From: Streptococcus mitis
Lineage (GTDB): Bacteria > Bacillota > Bacilli > Lactobacillales > Streptococcaceae
Direction: 5' to 3'
Assembly: GCF_009496155.1 (NCBI RefSeq)
Contig: NZ_WIJP01000005.1
Coordinates: 81,440-145,439 of the forward strand
Length of the DNA: 64,000 bases
Every line of letters starts with the position of its first letter. Position 1 is the stretch's first letter. This document shows, one piece after another, positions 35,816-44,621 of the stretch. Position numbers and translations under genes: made by a program. The notes beneath the pieces are model-generated. The model made no database searches. It saw only the letters and a program-made list of their open reading frames with translations, and was not told the DNA's origin.

Positions 35816-35844
35816 ATTTTAATACTTTGTTTTTTCTTTGTCAA
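35816..35844 (-). promoter_or_regulatory. Promoter of the trpB2-trpEGDCFBA transcript
   Basis: Consensus TTGACA (35839-35844), a 17-base spacer and TAAAAT (35816-35821) on the minus strand, placing the start point near 35809, just before the T-box fold. Confidence 0.85.
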
Positions 35845-35851
35845 GACTTTT

Positions 35852-37081
35852 TCACAATTTTTTTGATGAAGCTAGTACTTTTTCAGAAACTGTTTTGAAA
35901 GTCTCAATGATATAGTCCACTTCTTCATCACTTAATTTAGTGTGAAGAGGGAGCGTAATTTCATTTTCAAAGAAGGCATAGGCTCTTGGATAATCTGCCA
36001 TATCAAAACCAAGATTCTTATAGGCTGTCAAGAGCGGAAGCGGTTTGTAGTGAACGTTACTTGCAATTCCCGCTTTGGCCAATTCTTGGATGATAAGATT
36101 GCGTTCTTCTAGGCTAGCTCCTTCTACATGTGTGATGTAGAGGTGGCGTGAAGATTCTACAGCATCAGTCTTGTGTGCCAAAGGATGGATGCGAGAACCT
36201 GCAAAACCACGATCATAGCGGTCCACAATGTTCTTACGGCGTTGCAACAAACTTGAGTAACGGTCTAATTGTACCAGACCAAGCGAAGCCATGATATCGG
36301 TCATGTTGCACTTGTAAGCTGGCGTTACGATATCGTATTCCCATGAGCCCAGTTGCATCTTGGCAAGAGCATCCTTGGTTTGCCCGTGAAGGGAAAGAAT
36401 TTGGAATTCCTTGTACATCTCTTCGTCGTCAATCGCTGGATTGGCCTTCCAAGTTGCGCTTCCACCCTCAGCAGTTGTAAAGTTCTTAACAGCATGGAAT
36501 GAGAAGGAAGTAAAGTCAGCGATAGAACCAGCAGGTTGTCCTTTATAAGTAGATCCCAAAGCATGAGCACTATCAGAAACAATCACGATACGGTTAAAGG
36601 CTTTTTGCCACTTGCTTGAAGCTGTAAAGAGGTCACGTTTCTTCTCCACTACTTGGAACAAACGGTCATAGTCGCAAACAATCCCTGCAAGTTCTACTGG
36701 GATAATCACCTTAGTCTTTTCAGTAATGACTTGCTCAAGCAAGTCATAGTCCATCTCAAAGGTATCTGCTTGGATATCCACCATGACTGGTGTTGCTCCC
36801 ACGTGAGTGATGACACTACATGAAGCTGTATAGGTCATGACTGGAACGATGACCTCATCACCAGGCCCAACTTCCAAGACGCGCAAAATCAACTCAAGAG
36901 CGGCAGTCGCAGAGTTTAGGCAGACAGTCTTAGGAGTCTGTGTGTATTGAGACAAGCGACGCTCCAATTCTTTGGTCTTAGAACCAGTTGTAATCCAACC
37001 AGAACGAAGTGTGTCCGCCACTTCAGCAATTTCTGCTTCTGTAATATCGGGTGGTGAAAATGGAATATTGTAATTTGGCAT
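35852..37081 (-). CDS. DegT/DnrJ/EryC1 family sugar aminotransferase (teichoic acid AATGal)
   Basis: About 409 residues from the ATG at 37081 (AAAGGAG upstream). PLP enzyme with SGWITTGSKTKELE, the Schiff-base Lys in FTSFSFHAVKNFTTAEGGS and conserved Asp in IVSDSAHALGSTYKG. In pneumococci the orthologous neighbour pair is assigned to making the 4-amino sugar AATGal-UDP and attaching it to undecaprenyl phosphate for teichoic acid. The adjacent sugar-transferase gene supports that role here. Cytoplasmic. Confidence 0.88.
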   Translation of the reverse strand: MPNYNIPFSPPDITEAEIAEVADTLRSGWITTGSKTKELERRLSQYTQTPKTVCLNSATAALELILRVLEVGPGDEVIVPVMTYTASCSVITHVGATPVMVDIQADTFEMDYDLLEQVITEKTKVIIPVELAGIVCDYDRLFQVVEKKRDLFTASSKWQKAFNRIVIVSDSAHALGSTYKGQPAGSIADFTSFSFHAVKNFTTAEGGSATWKANPAIDDEEMYKEFQILSLHGQTKDALAKMQLGSWEYDIVTPAYKCNMTDIMASLGLVQLDRYSSLLQRRKNIVDRYDRGFAGSRIHPLAHKTDAVESSRHLYITHVEGASLEERNLIIQELAKAGIASNVHYKPLPLLTAYKNLGFDMADYPRAYAFFENEITLPLHTKLSDEEVDYIIETFKTVSEKVLASSKKL

Positions 37082-37123
37082 TGATTTGCTCCTTTTATCT
37101 GTACTCATTTTCTCATGACTACT

Positions 37124-37816
37124 TTATTTTAGCACTTCAAACACGGTTTGAAACATGATTTTAATGTCTCCAAGGAAACTAAATTCTCGGAGATAGGCGA
37201 GGTTATAGTGCATCTTTTCAGGGAGAACATGCTCCACATAGGCTTGGTCAACTGACAGACCTTTTTCGGTCATTTGACTGATGATAGTATCCTCATCCTT
37301 GTAGTTGATGCTGGCTGGAGAGGTAATACCTGCTGGCAAGAGCAGGGTCGCCATCATTTCAGGGCTATACTGCTCTGTGTAGCGTGGTACTTCAGGTCGT
37401 GTACCGACAAAGGACATCTCACCTTTGAGGACATTGACCAACTGAGGTAGTTCGTCCAAACGGACACGGCGGATGAAATTTCCCACTTTGGTAATGCGGC
37501 TATCGTTAGCAGCAGTCACCAGACTTCCTTTTTTATCCGCATCCGTTACCATGGTACGGAACTTCCAAATCTTGAACCGACGGTTATACTGGGTCACGCG
37601 CTCTTGCTTGTAAATGACTGGCCCCTTGCTATCCAACTTGATCCAAATGCTCAAGATGAGAAAGATGGGAGAGGTCAGAACTAGTACGACCAAGGCTAGA
37701 ACCCAGTCCAAGCAACGCTTGAAAATCAGCGAACCCTTCCTTTTAGAGACAAGCTGGTAGTAAGACTCAACCTCGCTTGATTTCATTTCCACGGGCAAGT
37801 CTTCCCATTTCAGCAT
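37124..37816 (-). CDS. Undecaprenyl-phosphate sugar-1-phosphate transferase (teichoic acid initiation)
   Basis: The 230-residue bacterial sugar transferase (PF02397) has one hydrophobic helix (CLDWVLALVVLVLTSPIFLIL, about 35-55), then GPVIYKQERV, KFRTM, VRLDELPQLVNVLKGEMSFVGTRPE. It transfers sugar-1-phosphate to undecaprenyl phosphate, here most likely AATGal, the first sugar of the pneumococcal teichoic acid repeat. AAAGGAG upstream. Forty-two bases before the aminotransferase. Confidence 0.88.
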   Translation of the reverse strand: MLKWEDLPVEMKSSEVESYYQLVSKRKGSLIFKRCLDWVLALVVLVLTSPIFLILSIWIKLDSKGPVIYKQERVTQYNRRFKIWKFRTMVTDADKKGSLVTAANDSRITKVGNFIRRVRLDELPQLVNVLKGEMSFVGTRPEVPRYTEQYSPEMMATLLLPAGITSPASINYKDEDTIISQMTEKGLSVDQAYVEHVLPEKMHYNLAYLREFSFLGDIKIMFQTVFEVLK

Positions 37817-37923
37817 GCTGTTTCTCCTTTGTTTTTATTATACTATTTGTCAACATTTTTCATTATACCACAAAATGGAAAAGGCGGTGAAAGAAATCTG
37901 TAATTTGAAAGATTTCCTTCTTA

Positions 37924-38036
37924 CACTCAATGAAAATCAAAGAGCAAACTAGGAAGCTAGCCACAGGCGGCTCAAAACACAGCTTTGAAGTTGTAGATAA
38001 AGCTGACCTAGTTTGAAGAGATTTTCAAAGAGTATT
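37924..38036. repeat. BOX element, internally shortened
   Basis: About 113 bp, both BOX ends present, lacking the ACGGCAAGGCGACG core as in the copy at 9840. Its last bases include the stop codon of the ABC exporter gene (38035-38037). Confidence 0.88.
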
Positions 38037-39777
38037 AGGACATGGCCCCTGCCTGCAAACTATACATCTTGTGATAGGTTCCTCCCAAGGCCAAGAGTTC
38101 CTCATGAGTGCCACTCTCGATAATGTGCCCCTTATCCAAGACATAGATACAGTTGGCGTCTTGGACAGTAGAAAGACGATGGGCGATGGCAATGGTTGTC
38201 CGCCCCTGTCTCATCTTAGCTAGTGAAGCTTGAACCAGACTTTCTGTTTCAGAGTCAATATTGGCTGTCGCTTCATCCAAAATCAAGATTTTAGGCTGAC
38301 TGGCTACTGTTCTAGCAAAGGCAAGAAGCTGGCGCTGTCCAGTAGAGAAGCTCGAACCACGCTCAGACACAGGGGAGTTATACCCCTGAGGAAGATCTTG
38401 AATAAAGGAATCTGCATCCACGAAGCTAGCTGCAGCCTGTACCTGCTCATCACTAAGATTTTGGTACATGGCGATATTGGACTTGATGGTTCCATGATAG
38501 AGGAAGGGATCCTGCAAGACCAGCCCGATATTTTTTCTCAGTTCTTCCTGACTGTAGTTCCTAATGTCCACATCATCCAAGAGAACTCGCCCTGACTGAA
38601 ATTCATAAAAGCGCATGAGGACATTGATAATAGACGATTTCCCTGAACCTGTATGACCTACAAAGGCAATGGTTTCACCCTTGTTAACCGAAAAAGAAAT
38701 GTCATCCAGAATCGGATGTTTTCCATCATATGAGAAGCACACATGTTCGAATCGAATATTTCCTTCTTTGACTTTAGCCTGCCCATCTTCTTGAAGAGGC
38801 TCATAGGTCCTCTCGTCTATCAGGGCAAAGACACGGTCCGCAGAAACCATAGACGTTTGAAGGGTTGAAAAGTTTTGCGTTACCTCAATCAAGGGATCAA
38901 AGAGGCGATTGATGTACTGAATAAAGGCATACATGGTCCCTGCTGTTATTCCCAAATAAAGTCCACGGTAGCCAAAATAGGCCATTAAAACTGCATATCC
39001 TAGGAGTTTCAGCAAACTCATGGCAGGGCGCAAAAAGAGGGCATCCAAGGCTACAGAACGGTTGGCATAGACCAAGTGTTCTTGATTAATCTCATCAAAT
39101 TCTGCCTGCAGGCGCTTCTCTTGATTAAAGGCCTGGATAATCCTAATTCCCTCGATGTTTTCAGCCAGCTTACTATTGATATCCGACAAGAGACTTCTGG
39201 TTTTTTCGATAATCTTGACTGATTTTTTACGGTAAAGATTGACCAAAAGGAAAATCAAGGGGAGAAAGAGCAAGACTAAAGCCGTCAAACGAAAATCCAG
39301 AACCAACATGGTATAAAGGGTTGTCAGAAAAATAAAAACTGCTGAGATAAAGCTGGATAAAATTCCCGAAAACATATCACTGATAGTCTCGGTATCATTT
39401 GTCAAACGAGAGACGATAGAGCCTGCTGGTGTCTTGTCAAAATAGGACATACCCAGTTTCTCCATATTGGCAAAGGCATCCCGACGAATATCCCTAACAA
39501 TACTGTATGACACCCGTGCAAAGAGAAGATTACCGACATACTGGACCAGAGTTTGTAGGATATAAAGGCCATAGTAGGTCAGCAAAACGGTCACAGCGAG
39601 TTGGTTGAGATTGCTGAGATACTGGTCGATAAAGTGGGAGGCCACAAGGGGAATGACACTTTTTATGATCGTAGTCGCTAGGAGAAAACTAAGTGCCAAA
39701 AAAGTCAGGAGTCCATAAGGCTTGAGATAAGACATCAAGCGCTTCAATACAGCCCATTGTTCTTGTTTATTCTGCAT
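38035..39777 (-). CDS. Heterodimeric ABC multidrug-type exporter, subunit with intact ATPase site
   Basis: The 580-residue protein has six membrane segments (about 1-310) and an ATPase domain: Walker A GHTGSGKSS, signature FSTGQRQLLAFARTV (degenerate LSGGQ), Walker B ILILDEATANID with catalytic Glu, His-loop AIAHRLST. Overlaps the partner gene by 11 bases. Layout equals LmrCD/EfrCD/PatAB-type heterodimers, exporting drugs or lipids; substrate unknown. Stop codon lies in a BOX repeat. Confidence 0.9.
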   Translation of the reverse strand: MQNKQEQWAVLKRLMSYLKPYGLLTFLALSFLLATTIIKSVIPLVASHFIDQYLSNLNQLAVTVLLTYYGLYILQTLVQYVGNLLFARVSYSIVRDIRRDAFANMEKLGMSYFDKTPAGSIVSRLTNDTETISDMFSGILSSFISAVFIFLTTLYTMLVLDFRLTALVLLFLPLIFLLVNLYRKKSVKIIEKTRSLLSDINSKLAENIEGIRIIQAFNQEKRLQAEFDEINQEHLVYANRSVALDALFLRPAMSLLKLLGYAVLMAYFGYRGLYLGITAGTMYAFIQYINRLFDPLIEVTQNFSTLQTSMVSADRVFALIDERTYEPLQEDGQAKVKEGNIRFEHVCFSYDGKHPILDDISFSVNKGETIAFVGHTGSGKSSIINVLMRFYEFQSGRVLLDDVDIRNYSQEELRKNIGLVLQDPFLYHGTIKSNIAMYQNLSDEQVQAAASFVDADSFIQDLPQGYNSPVSERGSSFSTGQRQLLAFARTVASQPKILILDEATANIDSETESLVQASLAKMRQGRTTIAIAHRLSTVQDANCIYVLDKGHIIESGTHEELLALGGTYHKMYSLQAGAMS

Positions 39778-41512
39778 CTTCTTCTCCTTTCATTTCTAAC
39801 TGCTGAGACTGGTAGGTTTGGGCATACCAGCCATCCAAGGCTAGCAGGTCTTCGTGCCTGCCTCGTTCGATAATTTGACCATTTTGCAGGACTAAAATCA
39901 AATCTGCATGAACAACTGCACTGAGGCGATGCGCTGTGATAATGGTTGTCTTGTCCTGACGCGTTTCCTTAAGATTGTCGATGATGGCATATTCTGTCTT
40001 GGCATCCACGGCTGACAAAGAATCATCCAAAATCAAGATATCAGGGTCTAAAATCATAGCCCGACTCATGGCCAGGCGCTGCTTTTGACCTCCAGAAAGA
40101 CTGACTCCCTTTTCACCAATCAACGTATCAAATCCCTGAGGCATGTCTACAATGTCTTGGTAAACTTGAGCTAGCTTAGTCGCTTCCTCGACCGCTGAAA
40201 GGGACAAGTTAGGATTGCCAAAGCGGATATTGTCTAAAATCGAAGTCGCAAAGAGGAACTGGTTCTGAGGAACATAGCCCATAAGACTACGAAGATCTGT
40301 CAGACGATAGTCCCGAATATCGTGGCCGTTTAGGTAAATGGCTCCCTTGTCCACATCGTATTCACGCAAGAGGAGCTTGATCAAAGATGTTTTCCCAGAG
40401 CCCGTCTGCCCAACCAATCCCAGTGTTTGCCCTTTTTCTAGACTAAAGTGAATATCCATCAGTGTTTCCTCATTTTCAAAGGCAAAACTATCAATATTGT
40501 ACTCCAAGCGCCCATTTTCAATGCCATCTAAAGGTAACTCGGGGTCTTGTACAGGTGATTCCTGAAACAACAGTTCCTCAATCCGCTGGTAGGAAACCTT
40601 GCCTCGCTGAGTGATATTAAAGAGGAAACCGATGGCCATTAGAGGCCAAACCAGCATATCCAAGTAGCTGATAAAGGTAACTAGATTCCCAACTGTAATC
40701 TGCCCTTTCTGAACCATCAAGGAGCCGACCAAGAGGGTTAACACATAGGATGAACCAACAAACAAGAGAACCATGGGATCAAAGAGGTTATCGTATTTCA
40801 TGGTTTGCAGGTTCTTTTGGAAGGTTAATTCATTGACTGACTGAAAGGACTTAAGCTCATCCGCCTGATAACCGAAAGACTTGGTCACTTTGATACCTGA
40901 TACAGACTCCTGTACCTTGTTATTAAGTTCAGAAAAGGCAGCTTGCGATTCGCCAAAAGCCTTGTGAGTCTTTCTGCCTAAACGACTAGTTGCATAAGCC
41001 ATGAAAGGCAGGGGCAAAATGGCAACTAGGGTCATTTGCCAGGAAATGCTAAAGAGCATGGTCAGCAAAGTCACCAAAGCCGTGATAGAGGCATCTACCG
41101 CTGACATAACACCGCCTCCTGCCAGACGAGTCAAGGCATTGATATCGTTGGTGGCGTGCGCCATCAGGTCCCCCGTCCGATAGGTCTGATAAAAGGCTGG
41201 AGACATTTTTGTGAAATGCTCAAACAAGCGAGACCGCATCATCTGCCCCAAACGGTAGGAAGTCCCAAGGATATACATACGCCAAACATAGCGCAGATAG
41301 TACATCCCAAAGGCCGCAAGTAGCAAATAAAATAGGTCAAGAAGAAGGTCCTGCTGGGTTAATTGCTCCGATGTGATGGCATCAATGACCCGCCCCATAA
41401 CCATGGGGGGAATGAGATTGAGAACAGAAACCAAGACCAGGGCCACAATCCCCACTAAATAACGGCGTTTTTCTAACTTGAAAAACCACCAAAGTTTTTG
41501 AATAATGGACAT
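39767..41512 (-). CDS. Heterodimeric ABC multidrug-type exporter, subunit with degenerate site
   Basis: The 581-residue protein starts at the ATG at 41512 (AAAGGGA upstream). Six membrane segments, Walker A GQTGSGKTS, canonical signature LSGGQKQRLAMSRA, but Walker B is LILDDSLSAVD, with Asp in place of the catalytic Glu. This is the degenerate-site partner typical of heterodimeric exporters. The BOX repeat at 41553 lies in its upstream region. Confidence 0.9.
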   Translation of the reverse strand: MSIIQKLWWFFKLEKRRYLVGIVALVLVSVLNLIPPMVMGRVIDAITSEQLTQQDLLLDLFYLLLAAFGMYYLRYVWRMYILGTSYRLGQMMRSRLFEHFTKMSPAFYQTYRTGDLMAHATNDINALTRLAGGGVMSAVDASITALVTLLTMLFSISWQMTLVAILPLPFMAYATSRLGRKTHKAFGESQAAFSELNNKVQESVSGIKVTKSFGYQADELKSFQSVNELTFQKNLQTMKYDNLFDPMVLLFVGSSYVLTLLVGSLMVQKGQITVGNLVTFISYLDMLVWPLMAIGFLFNITQRGKVSYQRIEELLFQESPVQDPELPLDGIENGRLEYNIDSFAFENEETLMDIHFSLEKGQTLGLVGQTGSGKTSLIKLLLREYDVDKGAIYLNGHDIRDYRLTDLRSLMGYVPQNQFLFATSILDNIRFGNPNLSLSAVEEATKLAQVYQDIVDMPQGFDTLIGEKGVSLSGGQKQRLAMSRAMILDPDILILDDSLSAVDAKTEYAIIDNLKETRQDKTTIITAHRLSAVVHADLILVLQNGQIIERGRHEDLLALDGWYAQTYQSQQLEMKGEEDAE

Positions 41513-41552
41513 AAAATCCCTTTCTGATTGCAAACGGAAACCTGAGGCCAAG

Positions 41553-41701
41553 ACTCAATGAAAATCAAAGAGCAAACTAGGAAACCAGCCGCAGGTTGCT
41601 CAAAGCACTGCTTTGAGGTTGTAGATAGAACTGACGAAGTCAGTAACCTACATACGGCAAGGCGACGTTGACGCAGTTTGAATTTGATTTTTGAAGAGTA
41701 C
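41553..41701. repeat. BOX element, full-length type
   Basis: About 149 bp with both ends, the GACGAAGTC hairpin and the ACGGCAAGGCGACG core. It occupies most of the 206-base gap before the ABC exporter operon and so may contribute to its leader. Confidence 0.9.
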
Positions 41702-41718
41702 AAGACCCCAGGTTTTTC

Positions 41719-42354
41719 TTATTCATAAGTTACAACTGTAACAGCACCCTTGTCATACTCAGCGATAAAGATATTGGCTACATTGTCATACCCTTGCTTG
41801 CTGAGGTTATCAAGCAGCCACTCTTCGCTACGGCCAATCGATTCCAAAACATCAACTTGAATCACACCGTCAGTCACAACTGGATACTTAGGATTTTCAT
41901 CTCCCATTTGGACCACGATGAGTTGACCATTTTGCTCCTGCACAGCTCGTTTGACTTGTTTCATCTGGAAAATTCCTTGGCTACGAAGTTTGAGGGCTAC
42001 ATCCGCTGCAGACAAGCCAACTGAACGACAGGCTTCTGGGTCAATCTTCCCATTTTTGATGAGGAGAGTCGGTTTCCCATCAATCAAGCGTTTGACAAAA
42101 CGAACATTGTTATTGAGCCACTTGAGAGTCAAGACCAAAATCGTCCACATCATCAAAATCACTGCGTACTGGAGAATACTGATAGAACTATTGTAAATCA
42201 CCCCACCGATGATACCACCAAGAACATAGTTCTGAATTTGGTCTGTCGCAGAGTTAGGTGCTAGGTTCCCCTTTCCTGTCACATTGATCACGAAAACCAG
42301 CGAGAAAAGACCCAAGGCCAGTTTGATTAAAATTTCCATATAATTGAGTGTCAT
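41719..42354 (-). CDS. DUF421 family membrane protein
   Basis: The 211-residue protein has three N-terminal membrane helices (residues 8-85) and a soluble DUF421/YetF domain with GKPTLLIKNGKID, SAADVALKLRSQGIF and VVTDGVI. Function unknown. It overlaps the DUF3290 gene by four bases; the two families are commonly paired in Firmicutes and are likely partners in the membrane. Confidence 0.87.
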   Translation of the reverse strand: MTLNYMEILIKLALGLFSLVFVINVTGKGNLAPNSATDQIQNYVLGGIIGGVIYNSSISILQYAVILMMWTILVLTLKWLNNNVRFVKRLIDGKPTLLIKNGKIDPEACRSVGLSAADVALKLRSQGIFQMKQVKRAVQEQNGQLIVVQMGDENPKYPVVTDGVIQVDVLESIGRSEEWLLDNLSKQGYDNVANIFIAEYDKGAVTVVTYE

Positions 42355-42806
42355 TTGTTTACCTCCACCAATTCAATAGCGTCTGTTTGATGCAATTCTA
42401 ATTTCTCTAAAAGATACTTGTCTGGTTGGCTCCCGTTCATAGCGCGGTAGAAATTTGGACCTACCTTGACAAGCGCTCCATCAGTGGCAGCTGAAGTATT
42501 GACGTAAACTTCTGATTTATCCACTCCCAAGTCTTTGGAAACGACCTCTATGAAATGAAGGGAAGTTTGAAATTGGTTGTTAGAGGCTTGATTGGTCTGA
42601 TATTTTGAAATTGTCACCAAAAGCATGGCCACTAAGGTCAAGGCTAAAATCATGACCAATTCCCGAAACTTAGTCCCCTTTTTATCACGATAGGCCTTAA
42701 AAGCAAAAAATCCTGTGATAGCTAGGAGCACAATCCCAAAGCCAATCATGATTCCATTTTGTTGACTGATTTGGCTAAGCACATAGTCATATGAGTAAAA
42801 TTTCAT
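42351..42806 (-). CDS. DUF3290 family membrane protein
   Basis: The 151-residue protein has two membrane helices (about 17-37 and 48-65) and an extracytoplasmic or cytoplasmic C-terminal domain. Sequence pattern (KFYSYDYVLSQISQQNG at the start, KVGPNFYRAMNGSQPDKYLLEKL) fits DUF3290. Function unknown. Head of the two-gene unit with the DUF421 gene. Confidence 0.85.
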   Translation of the reverse strand: MKFYSYDYVLSQISQQNGIMIGFGIVLLAITGFFAFKAYRDKKGTKFRELVMILALTLVAMLLVTISKYQTNQASNNQFQTSLHFIEVVSKDLGVDKSEVYVNTSAATDGALVKVGPNFYRAMNGSQPDKYLLEKLELHQTDAIELVEVNK

Positions 42807-42876
42807 TTATTTTCACTCCCTTTCATAAAATCATTCTTCATTATAAACGAAAGAGGGTAATTTTTCAAACCATACG

Positions 42877-42906
42877 TTGGGGAAATAGACCTTTTTTTGG
42901 TATAAT
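42877..42906 (+). promoter_or_regulatory. exoA promoter
   Basis: TTGGGG (42877-42882), an 18-base spacer and TATAAT (42901-42906) with TGG just upstream. Confidence 0.6.
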
Positions 42907-42939
42907 AAAATCTATAATCTGAATGAAAAAGGTAACTTT

Positions 42940-43767
42940 ATGAAACTTATCTCATGGAATATTGATTCCCTCAACGCAGCCCTAACTAGTGACTCAGCTC
43001 GTGCCAAATTATCTCAAGAAGTCCTACAAACCTTGGTCGCTGAAAATGCTGATATTATCGCTATCCAAGAAACCAAGCTTTCTGCCAAGGGCCCTACAAA
43101 GAAACACTTGGAAATTTTAGAAGAACTCTTCCCAGACTACGAAAACACGTGGCGTTCTTCCCAAGAGCCTGCCCGTAAAGGCTATGCTGGAACCATGTTC
43201 CTCTATAAGAAAGAACTCACACCCACTGTCACTTTCCCAGAAATCGGTGCCCCTTCTACCATGGACTTGGAAGGCCGCATCATCACTCTAGAATTTGATG
43301 ATTTTTTCGTGACCCAAGTTTACACACCAAATGCTGGCGATGGCCTCAAACGCTTGGAAGAACGTCAAGTCTGGGATGTCAAATATGCGGAGTATTTGGC
43401 TGAACTAGACAAAGAAAAACCAGTCCTTGCAACTGGAGACTACAACGTAGCCCACAATGAAATCGACCTTGCAAATCCTGCTAGCAACCGCCGTTCACCT
43501 GGATTTACCGACGAGGAACGTGCTGGATTTACCAACCTTTTGGCAGCTGGATTTACCGACACCTTCCGCCACATTCACGGCGATGTTCCAGAACACTACA
43601 CTTGGTGGGCACAACGCAGCAAGACTTCAAAAATCAACAATACAGGCTGGAGAATCGACTACTGGCTCACAAGTAACCGCATCGCTGACAAGGTGACCAA
43701 GTCTGACATGATTGATTCTGGTGCTCGTCAAGACCACACACCGATTGTCTTGGAAATTGACCTGTAA
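42940..43767 (+). CDS. exoA: Exodeoxyribonuclease III / AP endonuclease
   Basis: The 275-residue protein has the AP-endonuclease motifs LISWNIDSLNA, IAIQETKLS, GRIITLEF, VYTPNAGDG, TGDYNVAHNEID, RIDYWLTS and the terminal DHTPIVLEI. It repairs abasic sites and trims 3' ends. It precedes a VOC gene by 11 bases. Confidence 0.95.
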   Translation: MKLISWNIDSLNAALTSDSARAKLSQEVLQTLVAENADIIAIQETKLSAKGPTKKHLEILEELFPDYENTWRSSQEPARKGYAGTMFLYKKELTPTVTFPEIGAPSTMDLEGRIITLEFDDFFVTQVYTPNAGDGLKRLEERQVWDVKYAEYLAELDKEKPVLATGDYNVAHNEIDLANPASNRRSPGFTDEERAGFTNLLAAGFTDTFRHIHGDVPEHYTWWAQRSKTSKINNTGWRIDYWLTSNRIADKVTKSDMIDSGARQDHTPIVLEIDL

Positions 43768-43778
43768 GGAGTTTCTAT

Positions 43779-44165
43779 ATGGACTACAATGCGGTCATTC
43801 CCGAGTTTCTCGTATCAAATATAGAGCAGTCCCGTTCCTTCTACTGTGACTTACTAGGTTTTAGGATTGAATATGAGCGCCCAGAAGAAAACTTTCTCTT
43901 CCTTTCTCTTGAAGATTGCCAGCTAATGCTAGAAGAAGGCAGCGCAGAAGAATTAGCTCAGCTGACCTATCCTTTCGGGCGCGGTGTCAATATTTCCTTT
44001 GGCATTGCAGATGTTCCTCAGCTCCACCAAAAACTGCTGGAAGCTGACTATCCTATCCATCGTCCCCTGACAAAAAGAGAATTTCGAGTAGGAGATAGCT
44101 TTATATATCCCCATGAATTTGCAGTTCTAGATCCAGATGGCTATTTTTTAAGATTTAGCGAGTAG
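43779..44165 (+). CDS. VOC (glyoxalase/bleomycin resistance) family protein
   Basis: The 128-residue protein has two beta-alpha-beta-beta-beta units: PEFLVSNIEQSRSFYCDLLGF and NISFGIADVPQLHQKLLEAD, ending FAVLDPDGYFLRFSE. The terminal Glu and other possible metal ligands are present. It may bind or degrade a small toxic compound. Cotranscribed with exoA; AAGGAG upstream. Confidence 0.88.
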   Translation: MDYNAVIPEFLVSNIEQSRSFYCDLLGFRIEYERPEENFLFLSLEDCQLMLEEGSAEELAQLTYPFGRGVNISFGIADVPQLHQKLLEADYPIHRPLTKREFRVGDSFIYPHEFAVLDPDGYFLRFSE

Positions 44166-44201
44166 AAAAATAGAGACTGGAAAAAATTTTTAAAATCAGA
44201 A

Positions 44202-44245
44202 AAAGGCATATTGTCAGGTGTCTAAAAACTTGATGATATGCCTTT
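44202..44245 (+). terminator. Terminator-like hairpin after the VOC gene
   Basis: AAAGGCATAT (44202-44211) pairs with ATATGCCTTT (44236-44245) around 24 bases. The surrounding 44166-44342 otherwise holds no gene I can support. Confidence 0.55.
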
Positions 44246-44342
44246 CATGATGGAAAAATCTTCTAAATGTTAGCCAATAACTGATTTTTTGCCCATTTTT
44301 ATTGTATACGTTCGTTTTTTAAGAAAAATACTAACAAAATAT

Positions 44343-44371
44343 TTGATTTCTAAAGTTATTTATTGTAAAAT
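44343..44371 (+). promoter_or_regulatory. xpt-pbuX promoter
   Basis: TTGATT (44343-44348), a 17-base spacer and TAAAAT (44366-44371); start point about 44378, 30 bases before the aptamer. Confidence 0.75.
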
Positions 44372-44408
44372 GAAAACATTGGCTCAAGCCTATTTAAAAT
44401 TAAATATC

Positions 44409-44553
44409 ACTTTACTTGTTTATGTCGTGAATTGGCACGATGTTTCTACAAGGTGCCGGAACACCTAACAATAAGTAAGTCAGTAGTGAGGTATGGTCGT
44501 TTTTGCCATGCCTATTTTGGGGACTTACTTAGAGATTAAGTAGGTCCTTTTTT
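44409..44553 (+). promoter_or_regulatory. Purine (guanine-type) riboswitch with terminator
   Basis: Aptamer at 44409-44480: P1 ends ACTTTACTTGT and ATAAGTAAGT; the conserved core GTTTCTACAAGG and GCCGGAACACC flank P2 and P3; J3/1 carries AACAATAAG with the C expected for guanine specificity. The P1 3' strand AAGTAAGT (44473-44480) can pair with ACTTACTT (44523-44530) as an antiterminator. The terminator is GGACTTACTTA/TAAGTAGGTCC plus six T (44521-44553). Guanine should switch off xpt-pbuX. Confidence 0.9.
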
Positions 44554-44621
44554 CTATCAGTTTTATTAGATAGAAATCTGAAACAAACAAATGGATTGGC
44601 TTTTAGACTTTAGGAGGTCTT

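Noticed and set aside
44166..44342. Possible small RNA between the VOC gene and xpt
   Set aside because: There is a hairpin, but no convincing promoter in front of it; better read as the end of the exoA-VOC transcript.
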